A stretch of DNA of 43,822 nt from JBBDSH01 sp040905045 (GTDB lineage Bacteria; Pseudomonadota; Gammaproteobacteria; Eutrophobiales; Eutrophobiaceae), in assembly GCA_040905045.1 (NCBI GenBank), contig JBBDSH010000040.1, forward strand, positions 1 to 43,822, given 5' to 3'. Position numbers and translations under genes: made by a program. Numbering within the stretch: the first letter of the stretch is position 1; each line of letters opens with the position of its first letter. The notes under the pieces were generated by a model. That model searched no databases and was not told the DNA's origin. It worked only from the letters and a program-made list of their open reading frames with translations. Shown piece by piece: positions 25,178 to 32,895 of the stretch.

Positions 25178-26548
25178 ATGATCAGGAAGCTGTTATTCCG
25201 TAATTTTCGATTTATTTACCGGGTCAGCCGCTGGCTGCGTTATCGGCTGACCCCGGGCGGCTCGCTCATCCTTGGAGGTCTTGTCGCCTCCGGGATATTT
25301 GGTATCGATACCAGACAGTCACTGGCCTTCCAGATATTTGCCGTCTGCGCCTCCCTGATGCTGTTCGCCGTGTTGACCACACTTATCTTTCGTGCCCGAT
25401 TCAGGCTGCGCAGGCATTTGCCGGAATACGCTACGGCCGGTGTTCCATTTCAATACAAATTACGTATCGAAAACCCCGGACGGCGGCGCCAGTATGATTT
25501 ACTTTTAATCGATGAATTAACGGAACGCCTGCCGGACTATCAGGAATTCATCACAACCAGCGACCCCAAGGATAAAAACAGAAACTGGCTGGATCGTGCT
25601 ATTGGTTATCCGCGACTTATCTCCCTGATTCATAAAAACCGGGGCGGCGCCATACCCGCCCGTGAGATTCCCCCCGTGCCTGCCTACGATATGGCAGAAG
25701 TGGATATCGAATTTGTTCCTGCCCGACGGGGATATCTGAATTTCTCCGCGGCATACATCGCACGCCCCGATCCACTGGGTCTCTTCAGGGCGTTACGTAA
25801 ATACCCGCTGCCGGATTCCCAACTGGTCCTGCCCCGTATCTACCCCGTTTCAAAACTCAATCTGCCGGGCAAAAGGAAATACCGCCAGGGAGGGCTGAGC
25901 CTGGCCAGCCAGATCGGAGATTCGCAGGAATTTCTGTCCTTGCGTGAATATCAACCCGGCGACCCCCTGCGCTCGATACACTGGCGCAGCTACGCCAAAT
26001 ACGGCGAACCGGTTGTCAAGGAATACCAGGACGAATACTTTGTCCGACAGGGCCTGGCTCTGGATACCTTTATTGAACATCGTAACAACAATATCTTTGA
26101 AGAAGCCGTTTCTGTTGCCGCCTCGTTTCAACTGGCCATGGAAGAACAGGACTCACTGCTTGATCTCATGTTTGTCGGCAACCGGGCCTATCGGTTCACG
26201 TCCGGGAGAGGATTCGGCAAGTCCGCAAACATCCTGGAAGTTCTGGCATGCGTGGAACCCTGTAAAGATCAGACTCCGGAGTCACTGGAATCCCTCCTGC
26301 TGCGGCACGTCGACGAACTAAGCGGCATGGTCATGATTCTTATGGACTGGGACAGCATTCGCCGTAGCATGGCTGCAAAACTGGTTGCAGCGGGGATTCC
26401 GACCATTGTGTTCGTGCTAATCGAAGATTCATCTTCGCCGGGGCTCGATCCAGGCCCTCTCTATGAAACCCCAGAACGGCTGGTGGCATTGCCTATGGAT
26501 AATATTGAAACCAGTCTGCAGAAGATGACGCTGGAGCTGTCCCTGTGA
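25178..26548 (+). CDS. DUF58 domain protein
   Basis: A 456-residue membrane-anchored protein with two N-terminal hydrophobic segments (about residues 30-75) and a DUF58 domain whose signature is REYQPGDPLRSIHWRSYAKYGEPVVKEYQ (about 265-293). DUF58 proteins have a von Willebrand A-like fold and are thought to be partners of MoxR ATPases. The gene begins 7 bp after moxR and its stop overlaps the next start by 4 bases (GTGA), so the three are translated together. The ATG 25178 has no strong ribosome site, which is consistent with coupling to moxR. Confidence 0.9.
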   Translation: MIRKLLFRNFRFIYRVSRWLRYRLTPGGSLILGGLVASGIFGIDTRQSLAFQIFAVCASLMLFAVLTTLIFRARFRLRRHLPEYATAGVPFQYKLRIENPGRRRQYDLLLIDELTERLPDYQEFITTSDPKDKNRNWLDRAIGYPRLISLIHKNRGGAIPAREIPPVPAYDMAEVDIEFVPARRGYLNFSAAYIARPDPLGLFRALRKYPLPDSQLVLPRIYPVSKLNLPGKRKYRQGGLSLASQIGDSQEFLSLREYQPGDPLRSIHWRSYAKYGEPVVKEYQDEYFVRQGLALDTFIEHRNNNIFEEAVSVAASFQLAMEEQDSLLDLMFVGNRAYRFTSGRGFGKSANILEVLACVEPCKDQTPESLESLLLRHVDELSGMVMILMDWDSIRRSMAAKLVAAGIPTIVFVLIEDSSSPGLDPGPLYETPERLVALPMDNIETSLQKMTLELSL

Positions 26549-28608
26549 GCTCGATCGCAACCAGACTTCGCCCCGCTCCACCGTTGCTGCTCGGTGCCGG
26601 CCTGTTGTTCTGGGGCTGGCAGACCGGCTTTCTCGTCTATGCAATCCCCATGGCGCTGTTGCTGGAACTGTCCCGCCTGCTTCGATGGCGCAGTACCGTC
26701 ACGGACAGGGAATACAACCTCATCTCGGATATCAGTGGTTTGGTCTTTTTCATCCTGGTCGTCTATATTTTCAGCAGCGACGGTGCCGGCGGAATTTATA
26801 AAATTCTTTCCATCATGCCGTTTATCCTGTATCTGCTGATCCTCAGCCAGGTCTACGGCGAGAGGGGCACCATAAGGCTGAGTGTCCTGTTCATCAGCCT
26901 GCGCAAGCTGGAGCCGGACAAGACCCTGGACATGAACAGGGAGATTGATTTATCCCTGCCCTATTTCCTGCTTTGTATTATCTCGGCCAGCTCCGGTAAT
27001 CGTGAGCCTGTCCTGTTTTTCCTGATCCTGTGTATTCTTGTTGCAGTCGTGCTCTGGTCTGTCAGGCCACGACGTTATCATCCGCTACTCTGGGCGGGTC
27101 TGCTGGCTCTATCCCTGTCACTTGCCTATGCCGGGCAAACCGGCATGAAACAGGCCCAGCGATCAATTGAAATGATACTGATGGATGTCTTTGAAAAATA
27201 CATGTGGCGTTATCGGGACCCGGATCGGGCATCGACGGCCATCGGTTCGCTCGGTCGTATCAAGCTGTCGGACAGGATATTGCTGCGCGTCGATACGGAT
27301 AAAATTCCTGAAAAACCGCTGCTCCTGCGTGAAGCAAGCTATACAAATTACGGTTACAGCGTATGGAGCAATGCATCAAGTGAATTTCAACTGGTCGATC
27401 CCGATGTAACTCCGGGAAGCTGGACACTACAGACAGAAAAGGGCAAAAGCAGTATCACGATCAACACTTATAAAATAAAAGAAGTTGAAGTCGCCCCCCT
27501 GCCCCATGGAACCACCAGCATCTATGACATTGATGCATTTGATATTGAAAGAAATGCTTACGGAACAGTCAGAATCGAATCCCGTGATGGTTGGATTAGT
27601 TACCGGGCTGACTACGAAACCGATCGCATTCATGACGCACCGCCTAACAGAAATGATCTGCATGTCCCTGAACGCTTGAGAAAGGACTTCAATCAACTGG
27701 TCAGAGAATGGCAACTGGAAGAAAGAAATGCCGCTGAAATTATACAAACAGTCCAGCGGAACTTTTCCGAACACTACAAGTATTCATTGAACAACAGGAG
27801 TCGTTATCCACGCGGCCGCTATCTGCATGATTTTCTTTTCGACAGCAAGAAAGGTCATTGTGAATACTTCGCGACCTCAACGGTACTTCTTTTGCGTGCG
27901 GCGGGGATACCTGCCCGCTATGCCGTCGGCTATTCAGTGAATGAATATAGCGAACTTGAAGAGCAGTATGTTGTCAGGGGGCGCGACGCCCACTCATGGG
28001 TGCTCGCCCATGTTGATGGTTCCTGGCGGATCGTAGATACCACACCACCTGTATGGATTCCCCTGGCCCGGAAAAATACTTCTCTGCTTGAATCCGTATT
28101 TGACCTGGTTGCCTGGCTGAAATACAGATACGCTCGTTGGCAAACCGATGATAACCTGGAAGAAGAAATAAATAATACGGATTACCTTCTCTGGTTGTTG
28201 CCACCTTTATTGCTTTTCCTGCTCTGGCGCTTATATCGAAGCAAACGCCCGGAGAAGTCGGAACAGCCTGTTGCCGGTCACAATACAGGTCATCGGGAAC
28301 GGCACGGCAGCGATTCGGCAATGTATCAATTAATCACGAGACTGGAACAGCATGGATATTATCGCAGACCGGGTGAGACACTGGCCGCGTGGTTTCATCG
28401 CCTGGGTGTCGAATCGGGCTATAAACAATTCATGCAGGCGATTGAACTTCATTATCGTTATCGTTTTGATCCTGCCCGTAACGATGAGAACAGCATCCGT
28501 TTACATCTTGATCGGATTGTGGACAGAATACTCGCAACAGGATTACCGGCCATCGATCAGCAACTTACCGAGCCTGCCGATCGCCGGGATCAGCCCAGCC
28601 CCAATTAG
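26545..28608 (+). CDS. Membrane transglutaminase-like protein (TgpA type)
   Basis: A 687-residue protein: about six N-terminal membrane segments (roughly residues 12-205), a large periplasmic region with the transglutaminase-like domain, one further membrane segment (about residues 550-570) and a cytoplasmic tail. The papain-like triad is visible: C439 in KKGHCEYFATSTVLLLRAAG, H483 in RDAHSWV and D498 in IVDTTPP. The layout matches DUF3488/DUF4129-type proteins such as Pseudomonas TgpA. It starts with GTG overlapping the DUF58 stop. The true substrate is unknown. Confidence 0.9.
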   Translation: MSSIATRLRPAPPLLLGAGLLFWGWQTGFLVYAIPMALLLELSRLLRWRSTVTDREYNLISDISGLVFFILVVYIFSSDGAGGIYKILSIMPFILYLLILSQVYGERGTIRLSVLFISLRKLEPDKTLDMNREIDLSLPYFLLCIISASSGNREPVLFFLILCILVAVVLWSVRPRRYHPLLWAGLLALSLSLAYAGQTGMKQAQRSIEMILMDVFEKYMWRYRDPDRASTAIGSLGRIKLSDRILLRVDTDKIPEKPLLLREASYTNYGYSVWSNASSEFQLVDPDVTPGSWTLQTEKGKSSITINTYKIKEVEVAPLPHGTTSIYDIDAFDIERNAYGTVRIESRDGWISYRADYETDRIHDAPPNRNDLHVPERLRKDFNQLVREWQLEERNAAEIIQTVQRNFSEHYKYSLNNRSRYPRGRYLHDFLFDSKKGHCEYFATSTVLLLRAAGIPARYAVGYSVNEYSELEEQYVVRGRDAHSWVLAHVDGSWRIVDTTPPVWIPLARKNTSLLESVFDLVAWLKYRYARWQTDDNLEEEINNTDYLLWLLPPLLLFLLWRLYRSKRPEKSEQPVAGHNTGHRERHGSDSAMYQLITRLEQHGYYRRPGETLAAWFHRLGVESGYKQFMQAIELHYRYRFDPARNDENSIRLHLDRIVDRILATGLPAIDQQLTEPADRRDQPSPN

Positions 28609-28713
28609 CCGGGTATGCTTGCGACCCGGCGGATACCGTGGAGTCATACCACGCCGGGCCTGGATCAACCGGAGCCCGGAAACTGCCTGATACAGGCAGA
28701 AGACACAAGTTTC

Positions 28714-28878
28714 CTAAAAGACACAGCTTTTTGTATACTCTGTCGCCTCGTTTGCCGTCCATTCACCCTTGGGTTTGTTATCCATTTGCTCACACCATTC
28801 CCTGCTGCCTACTTCGGGCGCACAGGCACCAAGGTTAAGGACAAAAACCACGCTTGCTGCGAACCGGAATAATTTCAT
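28714..28878 (-). CDS. Small lipoprotein, DUF3012 family
   Basis: A 54-residue protein. It begins MKLFRFAASVVFVLNLGAC with a lipobox LGAC (Cys19), then APEVGSREWCEQM, NKPKGEWTANEA and TEYTKSCVF. The VGSxxWCexMxxKPKGxWTANEAxxYxKxC pattern is that of the DUF3012 family of tiny proteobacterial lipoproteins, function unknown. AGAGA lies just before ATG 28878. It is on the minus strand in the 523-bp gap between the transglutaminase and CMD-Rieske genes, with a long palindrome just upstream. Confidence 0.85.
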   Translation of the reverse strand: MKLFRFAASVVFVLNLGACAPEVGSREWCEQMDNKPKGEWTANEATEYTKSCVF

Positions 28879-28910
28879 TATTTCTCTCCCGCAGATATTA
28901 ACGAAACCGG

Positions 28911-29088
28911 AAGTATCCCGACAGTCCTCTGTGAGACCGTCGGCCGCATAGCCTGTCCCGGACCCCGGCTCTTCGGCCGGGGCAGGCTTGATCCGGGAGA
29001 TGCGGCCGTCGAGCGTACAGAGCCTGCCCCGGACTTGATCCGGGGGATGTATTCACAGCGTGTCTCACAGAGGACTGTCGGCATACTT
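28911..29088. repeat. 178-bp nested palindrome with 27-bp inverted ends
   Basis: End arms 28911-28937 and 29062-29088 are complementary over 27 bp with one mismatch; the inner 20 bp (CCGACAGTCCTCTGTGAGAC) are perfect. Inside are further pairs: CGGCCGCAT with ATGCGGCCG, CCCCGGC-TCTTC-GGCCGGGG, and two segments (GGCTTGATCCGGG and CCCCGGACTTGATCCGGGGG) that resemble the CCGGACTTGATCCGG repeats scattered in many proteobacteria. The whole could fold as a branched cruciform. No coding sequence is present. Confidence 0.85.
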
Positions 29089-29131
29089 ATAACCTACTTA
29101 ATATATTACTAATCTGGTTGTCAGGAACCCC

Positions 29132-29761
29132 TTAGTGATCAAATACCCACAACCTGCCGTCCTCCACTCTGTGTTCAATCCGTCTCAGCGGTTTATCTCC
29201 CCTGTCTGTACATTCGCCGGTCCGGATATCGAACTTCCAGCCATGCCTGGGACAGGTCAGTTCGTATTCAGCCAGTGCATTTTCCGGGATACTGGTTGCC
29301 TGATGAGGACAGTGATTATCGAAAACACGAATATCATCGCCGTCCTTATGGATAAAATACCGTTTCTCCCCGCAGGTCACGAAAACCGGTTTTCCATCCA
29401 CGATGTCATCAAGTGCAATAATATCCATCCATGCAGGTGGCTGCTCCAGCTGTTCGGGCCGGAACTCCGGGAGGTCCATCTCCAGCATAATATCAACCGC
29501 CCAGACGATTTTGGTCAGGCCCAGTGTCGGAAAGGCGTATAACAAGCCATCCAGGATCTCGTCGGCACTGACACCGGCCTCAAGCGCTTTCGGCAGATAC
29601 TGGCGGAAACCGGTTTCAGTCTGGTTATCGACCTTGGTAATGACCGAGATAATCGCCCGGGTTTTCGGATCGAGGTGCCCGCCCGCCGATTTTAAAAACC
29701 GGAAATAAGACTTCATGGCATCCTGGCGGACACGCATCAGGTAGGACAGGGCATCGCTCAT
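29132..29761 (-). CDS. CMD (carboxymuconolactone decarboxylase-like) - Rieske fusion
   Basis: A 209-residue soluble protein of two domains. Residues 1-100 resemble the all-helical CMD/AhpD fold, with the helix QYLPKALEAGVSADEILDGLLYAFPTLGL; however, the usual CxxC or CxxH redox pair is missing (NQTETGFRQYLP occupies that site). Residues about 110-209 are a Rieske [2Fe-2S] domain with C151-P-H153 and C170-P-R-H173 ligands, as in ferredoxin-type Rieske subunits of oxygenases. Role unknown. The start ATG 29761 lies at the edge of a heptad array and has no ribosome site; Met9 (29737) is an alternative. Confidence 0.85.
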   Translation of the reverse strand: MSDALSYLMRVRQDAMKSYFRFLKSAGGHLDPKTRAIISVITKVDNQTETGFRQYLPKALEAGVSADEILDGLLYAFPTLGLTKIVWAVDIMLEMDLPEFRPEQLEQPPAWMDIIALDDIVDGKPVFVTCGEKRYFIHKDGDDIRVFDNHCPHQATSIPENALAEYELTCPRHGWKFDIRTGECTDRGDKPLRRIEHRVEDGRLWVFDH

Positions 29762-29767
29762 TATATT

Positions 29768-29815
29768 CGTGGCTCGTGGCTCGTGGCTCGTGGTTCGTGG
29801 GTCCTGGCCTCGTGT
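29768..29815. repeat. Heptad array K at a gene 5' end (GTGGCTC type)
   Basis: Five or more units (GTGGCTC x3, GTGGTTC, GTGGGTC) lie directly before the CMD-Rieske start. There is no inverted partner. It is the only array in the window found at a 5' end, and it replaces the normal ribosome-site region. Confidence 0.8.
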
Positions 29816-29939
29816 TTTTGCTATTGTATTACAAGTCGGACGGTGGGGCAGCCAGGCTGCCGGCGAATTGACTCATTACGGCCGCATAAAAAACAGGAAT
29901 CAGTGCACATTGTCAGGGCTTATGGAGCCCATAATTGTT

Positions 29940-29967
29940 TTGTAAATCCGTTAATCACTGGTACGAT
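29940..29967 (+). promoter_or_regulatory. Possible promoter of the PP2C-FGE gene
   Basis: TTGTAA (29940-29945) and TACGAT (29962-29967) are spaced by 16 bp, with four matches each to consensus, 115 bp before the ATG at 30082. The rest of the 320-bp divergent gap holds array K and otherwise unremarkable AT-rich DNA. Confidence 0.35.
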
Positions 29968-30081
29968 AACAACAAACATGCAGAATCCGGGAATGGTACG
30001 GTTTGTTACCCAGAGCGATTCAATAAAAACATTGAAAACAAACAGTTGCTGTTGAAATTAATGGGGTAGACCCGGGCAAAC

Positions 30082-32010
30082 ATGGCACTTCAATTCGATT
30101 TATCAGGCAGCCAGATAGACGGGGCCAGAGACTATCAGGAAGATGCCTTCCTGATTACTCACCTCACCGACTCTGACGGCAATCCCAGCGCCCTGATCAT
30201 AGTCGCCGACGGCATGGGTGGCCACGCCGCCGGCAATGTCGCCAGCAATATGGCCGTCCAGGCCTTCAACAAGCATGTTACCGGAAATTACCCCTCGGAA
30301 AACCCGGCCGATATCCTGCATGAGTGCGTGATCAAGGCCAACTCCTCCATCAAGGAAACCGTCAAGGAAACACCGGCCCTGTCCGGCATGGGCTGCACCC
30401 TGGTAGCCGCCATCCTGGAACAGGGCAAGCTCTGGTGGGCCAGTGTCGGCGACAGTCACCTCTATCTGCTCAGGGATAAAGAACTCATCAAGAAAAACGC
30501 TGATCACAGCTACGGCGGATTTCTGGATCGCATGGAAGCCGAAGGCACACCCGTGGAGCCGGAGCCGGGTCTGGCCAGAAACATGCTCATGAGCGCCATT
30601 ACCGGTGACGAGATCGATGATATCGATATTTCATACGAACCCGCGGAAATAAAACCCGGTGATCGAATCATTATCTGCAGTGACGGCATGGATACGTTGA
30701 GTCAGGGCAAGATCATCCAGTTTGGCGACTGGTCGGAAACCTCGAAGGAATACGCCGAGGCGTTACTGGATGCCGTCGAGGATGCCGGCATGCCGAAGCA
30801 GGATAATACGACTGTGGTGATTGCCGACGTCAAGGAAAAAGCCGAAGCAACCCCGGCTGCTGCCCCGGAACCTGAGATTCCCGCCACGGAAACGACGAAG
30901 GAAACCACCGCTGCCGTGGAAGAAGCCGGAGATACAACACAGGATTTGGCCACTCCCGAAGACACCAAAGGCGGCAAGGGGATGATCATCGCCATTGCCG
31001 CCGTTGTCGTTATTGGTATTGCCGTTGCGGCATTTGTCATGACCGGTGGGGACAAGCCCAGCCCCGGCACCCTCGATGAACAAGCCCTGGCACCGGACAC
31101 ATCTCCGGCACAGGATGATACCGTCGATGAGATCGAAACCGCCGCAGCCGGAACCGATGCAGTTGATGAGGGCGAACCGGATAAAGAATCCGCGCCGGCT
31201 GATGAACAATCCGCATCGGCATCCGCGTCCGGGGAAATAGCTGATAAACCCGCCAGGGAAACGGCTGCGGACGATGCAGGCAAACGCGAGTTCCGGGATA
31301 CACTCAAGGACGGAACGCCGGGCCCCACCATGGTCTGGATCCCCGAGGGCAGCTATGAAATGGGCAGCCCAGGCACTTCCCGGAATGCCGATGAGCGGCC
31401 GCGCCATGAAGTCAACGTGGACCGTTTTGCCATGAGCAAACACGAGATTACCTTTTCCCAATATGACAAATTCGCCCGGGCAACGGGTCGGGAGATTCCG
31501 GACAATCTGTATATGGACAGGGAAACGCATCCGGTCATTTTTGTGTCCTGGGACGATGCCTACTATTACACCAAGTGGCTGACCGAACAGACCGGCAAGA
31601 CCTATCGTCTGCCCAGTGAAGCGGAATGGGAATATGCCGCGGGCACCGGAAAACGTTCCCCGTTCTGGTGGGGCTATGACGAAGAGCCGGGCCGGGCACA
31701 CTGCTTCGGCTGCGAATCCGGGCTGGATCCGCGCAAACCCACGAAAGTGGGCAGCTTCGGCCCCAATCCTTTCGGGCTGCATGATACGACGGGTAATGTT
31801 GCAGAGTGGGTCCATGACTGCTGGCATGAGACTTACAACAATGCACCGACCGACGGCAGTGTCTGGGAAGGCGGGGACTGTTCATACCGGGTCGTCCGGG
31901 GCGGCTCATACAGCAGCCCGCCGCAATCCATACGCCACGCCAAACGGGATAAATTCAAGTCAGACTCCAGGTATGATCACATCGGCATACGGGTGGTTCG
32001 CGAACCCTGA
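30082..32010 (+). CDS. Membrane-spanning PP2C phosphatase fused to an FGE-like domain
   Basis: A 642-residue protein joining an N-terminal PP2C Ser/Thr phosphatase (about residues 1-255: DYQEDAFL, VADGMGGHAAGN, GCTLVAA, SVGDSHLYLLRD, ICSDGMD, DNTTVVIAD) through an acidic Ala/Glu/Thr-rich linker and one membrane segment (about 300-322) to a second acidic linker and a C-terminal FGE-sulfatase (SUMF1-like) domain (about 414-640; MVWIPEGSYEMGSP, RLPSEAEWEYAAG, DTTGNVAEWV, VVRGGSYSS). Topology predicts a cytoplasmic phosphatase and periplasmic FGE-like part. The catalytic cysteine pair of true FGE is replaced (RGGSYSSPPQSIRHAKR), so the domain probably binds rather than oxidises. It would reverse phosphorylation by an unseen kinase. 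Confidence 0.9.
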   Translation: MALQFDLSGSQIDGARDYQEDAFLITHLTDSDGNPSALIIVADGMGGHAAGNVASNMAVQAFNKHVTGNYPSENPADILHECVIKANSSIKETVKETPALSGMGCTLVAAILEQGKLWWASVGDSHLYLLRDKELIKKNADHSYGGFLDRMEAEGTPVEPEPGLARNMLMSAITGDEIDDIDISYEPAEIKPGDRIIICSDGMDTLSQGKIIQFGDWSETSKEYAEALLDAVEDAGMPKQDNTTVVIADVKEKAEATPAAAPEPEIPATETTKETTAAVEEAGDTTQDLATPEDTKGGKGMIIAIAAVVVIGIAVAAFVMTGGDKPSPGTLDEQALAPDTSPAQDDTVDEIETAAAGTDAVDEGEPDKESAPADEQSASASASGEIADKPARETAADDAGKREFRDTLKDGTPGPTMVWIPEGSYEMGSPGTSRNADERPRHEVNVDRFAMSKHEITFSQYDKFARATGREIPDNLYMDRETHPVIFVSWDDAYYYTKWLTEQTGKTYRLPSEAEWEYAAGTGKRSPFWWGYDEEPGRAHCFGCESGLDPRKPTKVGSFGPNPFGLHDTTGNVAEWVHDCWHETYNNAPTDGSVWEGGDCSYRVVRGGSYSSPPQSIRHAKRDKFKSDSRYDHIGIRVVREP

Positions 32011-32109
32011 CCACCGGATACTGCAGCAGAATTCCCAGGCAGTTTCTGCTGAACCAACCGGCCCTTGAACGGTCTCAAGAGTACAATCCGAATATTACGA
32101 GGCTGCGCC

Positions 32110-32529
32110 ATGAAGAGAACAGTCCCGCGTTTCTTTACCCTGGCCGTCACACCCCTGTTACTGGCCCTTGCCATTCCCGTCGTTCATGCGGACGGATACT
32201 ATATCCATATCGGCGACAGCGGTTATGGCTTCAAATCACACAGCGGTCATCGCACCTATGGCCCGGCAACCTCCTTCGGTCATACCTATGGACCGGTGAC
32301 TTCTTTCGGTTCCGGCCATATCCTGGGCGGACGCAATCAATATAATCTCAACATCACACGGCCAGACCATGACCTCCGGACGAAGCACTTCAAGTCATTT
32401 TATGATCGACGCAATTACCGGAAGGAACATCGTCATAAAAAAGGTCATGGCTACGGTTACAAACGCGGCTTCCGGGACGGCTTCCGCGCCGGACAGCATC
32501 GCAACCGTTCCCTTCACCGCCGCTGGTGA
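32110..32529 (+). CDS. Exported His/Gly/Tyr-rich protein
   Basis: A 139-residue protein with a signal peptide (about residues 1-27, cleavage likely after VHA) and a low-complexity mature part. It has a near-repeat TYGPATSFG / TYGPVTSFG and a basic, His- and Arg-rich C-terminal half (HRHKKGHGYGYKRGFRDG). No family is recognised; metal, heme or polyanion binding would suit the composition but is not shown. It lies 99 bp beyond the PP2C-FGE gene on the same strand. Its stop is immediately followed by heptad array E. The start ATG 32110 is favoured because it begins a normal signal peptide. Confidence 0.75.
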   Translation: MKRTVPRFFTLAVTPLLLALAIPVVHADGYYIHIGDSGYGFKSHSGHRTYGPATSFGHTYGPVTSFGSGHILGGRNQYNLNITRPDHDLRTKHFKSFYDRRNYRKEHRHKKGHGYGYKRGFRDGFRAGQHRNRSLHRRW

Positions 32530-32609
32530 GTGAGGCGTAAGGAGTTAGGAGCGAGGTGTTGAAACAATGCCAAAGTTTACACCTTACGCCTAACTCCTTA
32601 CGCCTCACT
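32527..32609. repeat. Inverted heptad array E, 21-bp perfect stem
   Basis: Arms 32529-32549 and 32589-32609 pair perfectly over 21 bp (AGTGAGGCGTAAGGAGTTAGG and partner), with a further partly paired section (GAGGTGT/ACACCTT) toward the loop. It bridges the 3' ends of the convergent exported-protein and Rdx genes and supplies the edge of the Rdx stop codon (TAG). Confidence 0.9.
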
Positions 32610-32892
32610 ATCGATCGCTATGCCCCAGGTCTTTGTCCGGGGCGATACGGTTCCTGATTAACTGCTTAAGCTCCTTCGACTCCGGAAAACGGCCCTCCTC
32701 TGATTTGGAAAATACTGTCTTGCCGTCCACATAGATGTTGAATACGCCGCCGCTTCCCGGTTTGAGCGCTACTTCGCCGATCTCCTCTGCAAAGGTCATC
32801 AACAACTCCTGCGCCATCCAGGCGGCACGCAATATAAACCGACACTGTGAGCAGTATTCAATAACAACCCTGGATTTTGTCTCGACACTCAT
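32608..32892 (-). CDS. Rdx (SelT/SelW/SelH) family thioredoxin-like protein
   Basis: A 94-residue thioredoxin-fold protein. The redox motif is C14-S-Q-C17 (IEYCSQCRF), the cysteine form of the CxxU selenoprotein family. The later GSGGVFNIYVDGKTVFSKSEEGRFPESKELKQLI is typical. These are thought to be thiol oxidoreductases; the exact target is unknown. It begins 3 bp downstream of the ampG stop on the same strand, so the two are probably one transcript. The linkage to peptidoglycan recycling may be incidental. Confidence 0.9.
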   Translation of the reverse strand: MSVETKSRVVIEYCSQCRFILRAAWMAQELLMTFAEEIGEVALKPGSGGVFNIYVDGKTVFSKSEEGRFPESKELKQLIRNRIAPDKDLGHSDR

Positions 32893-32895
32893 GGT

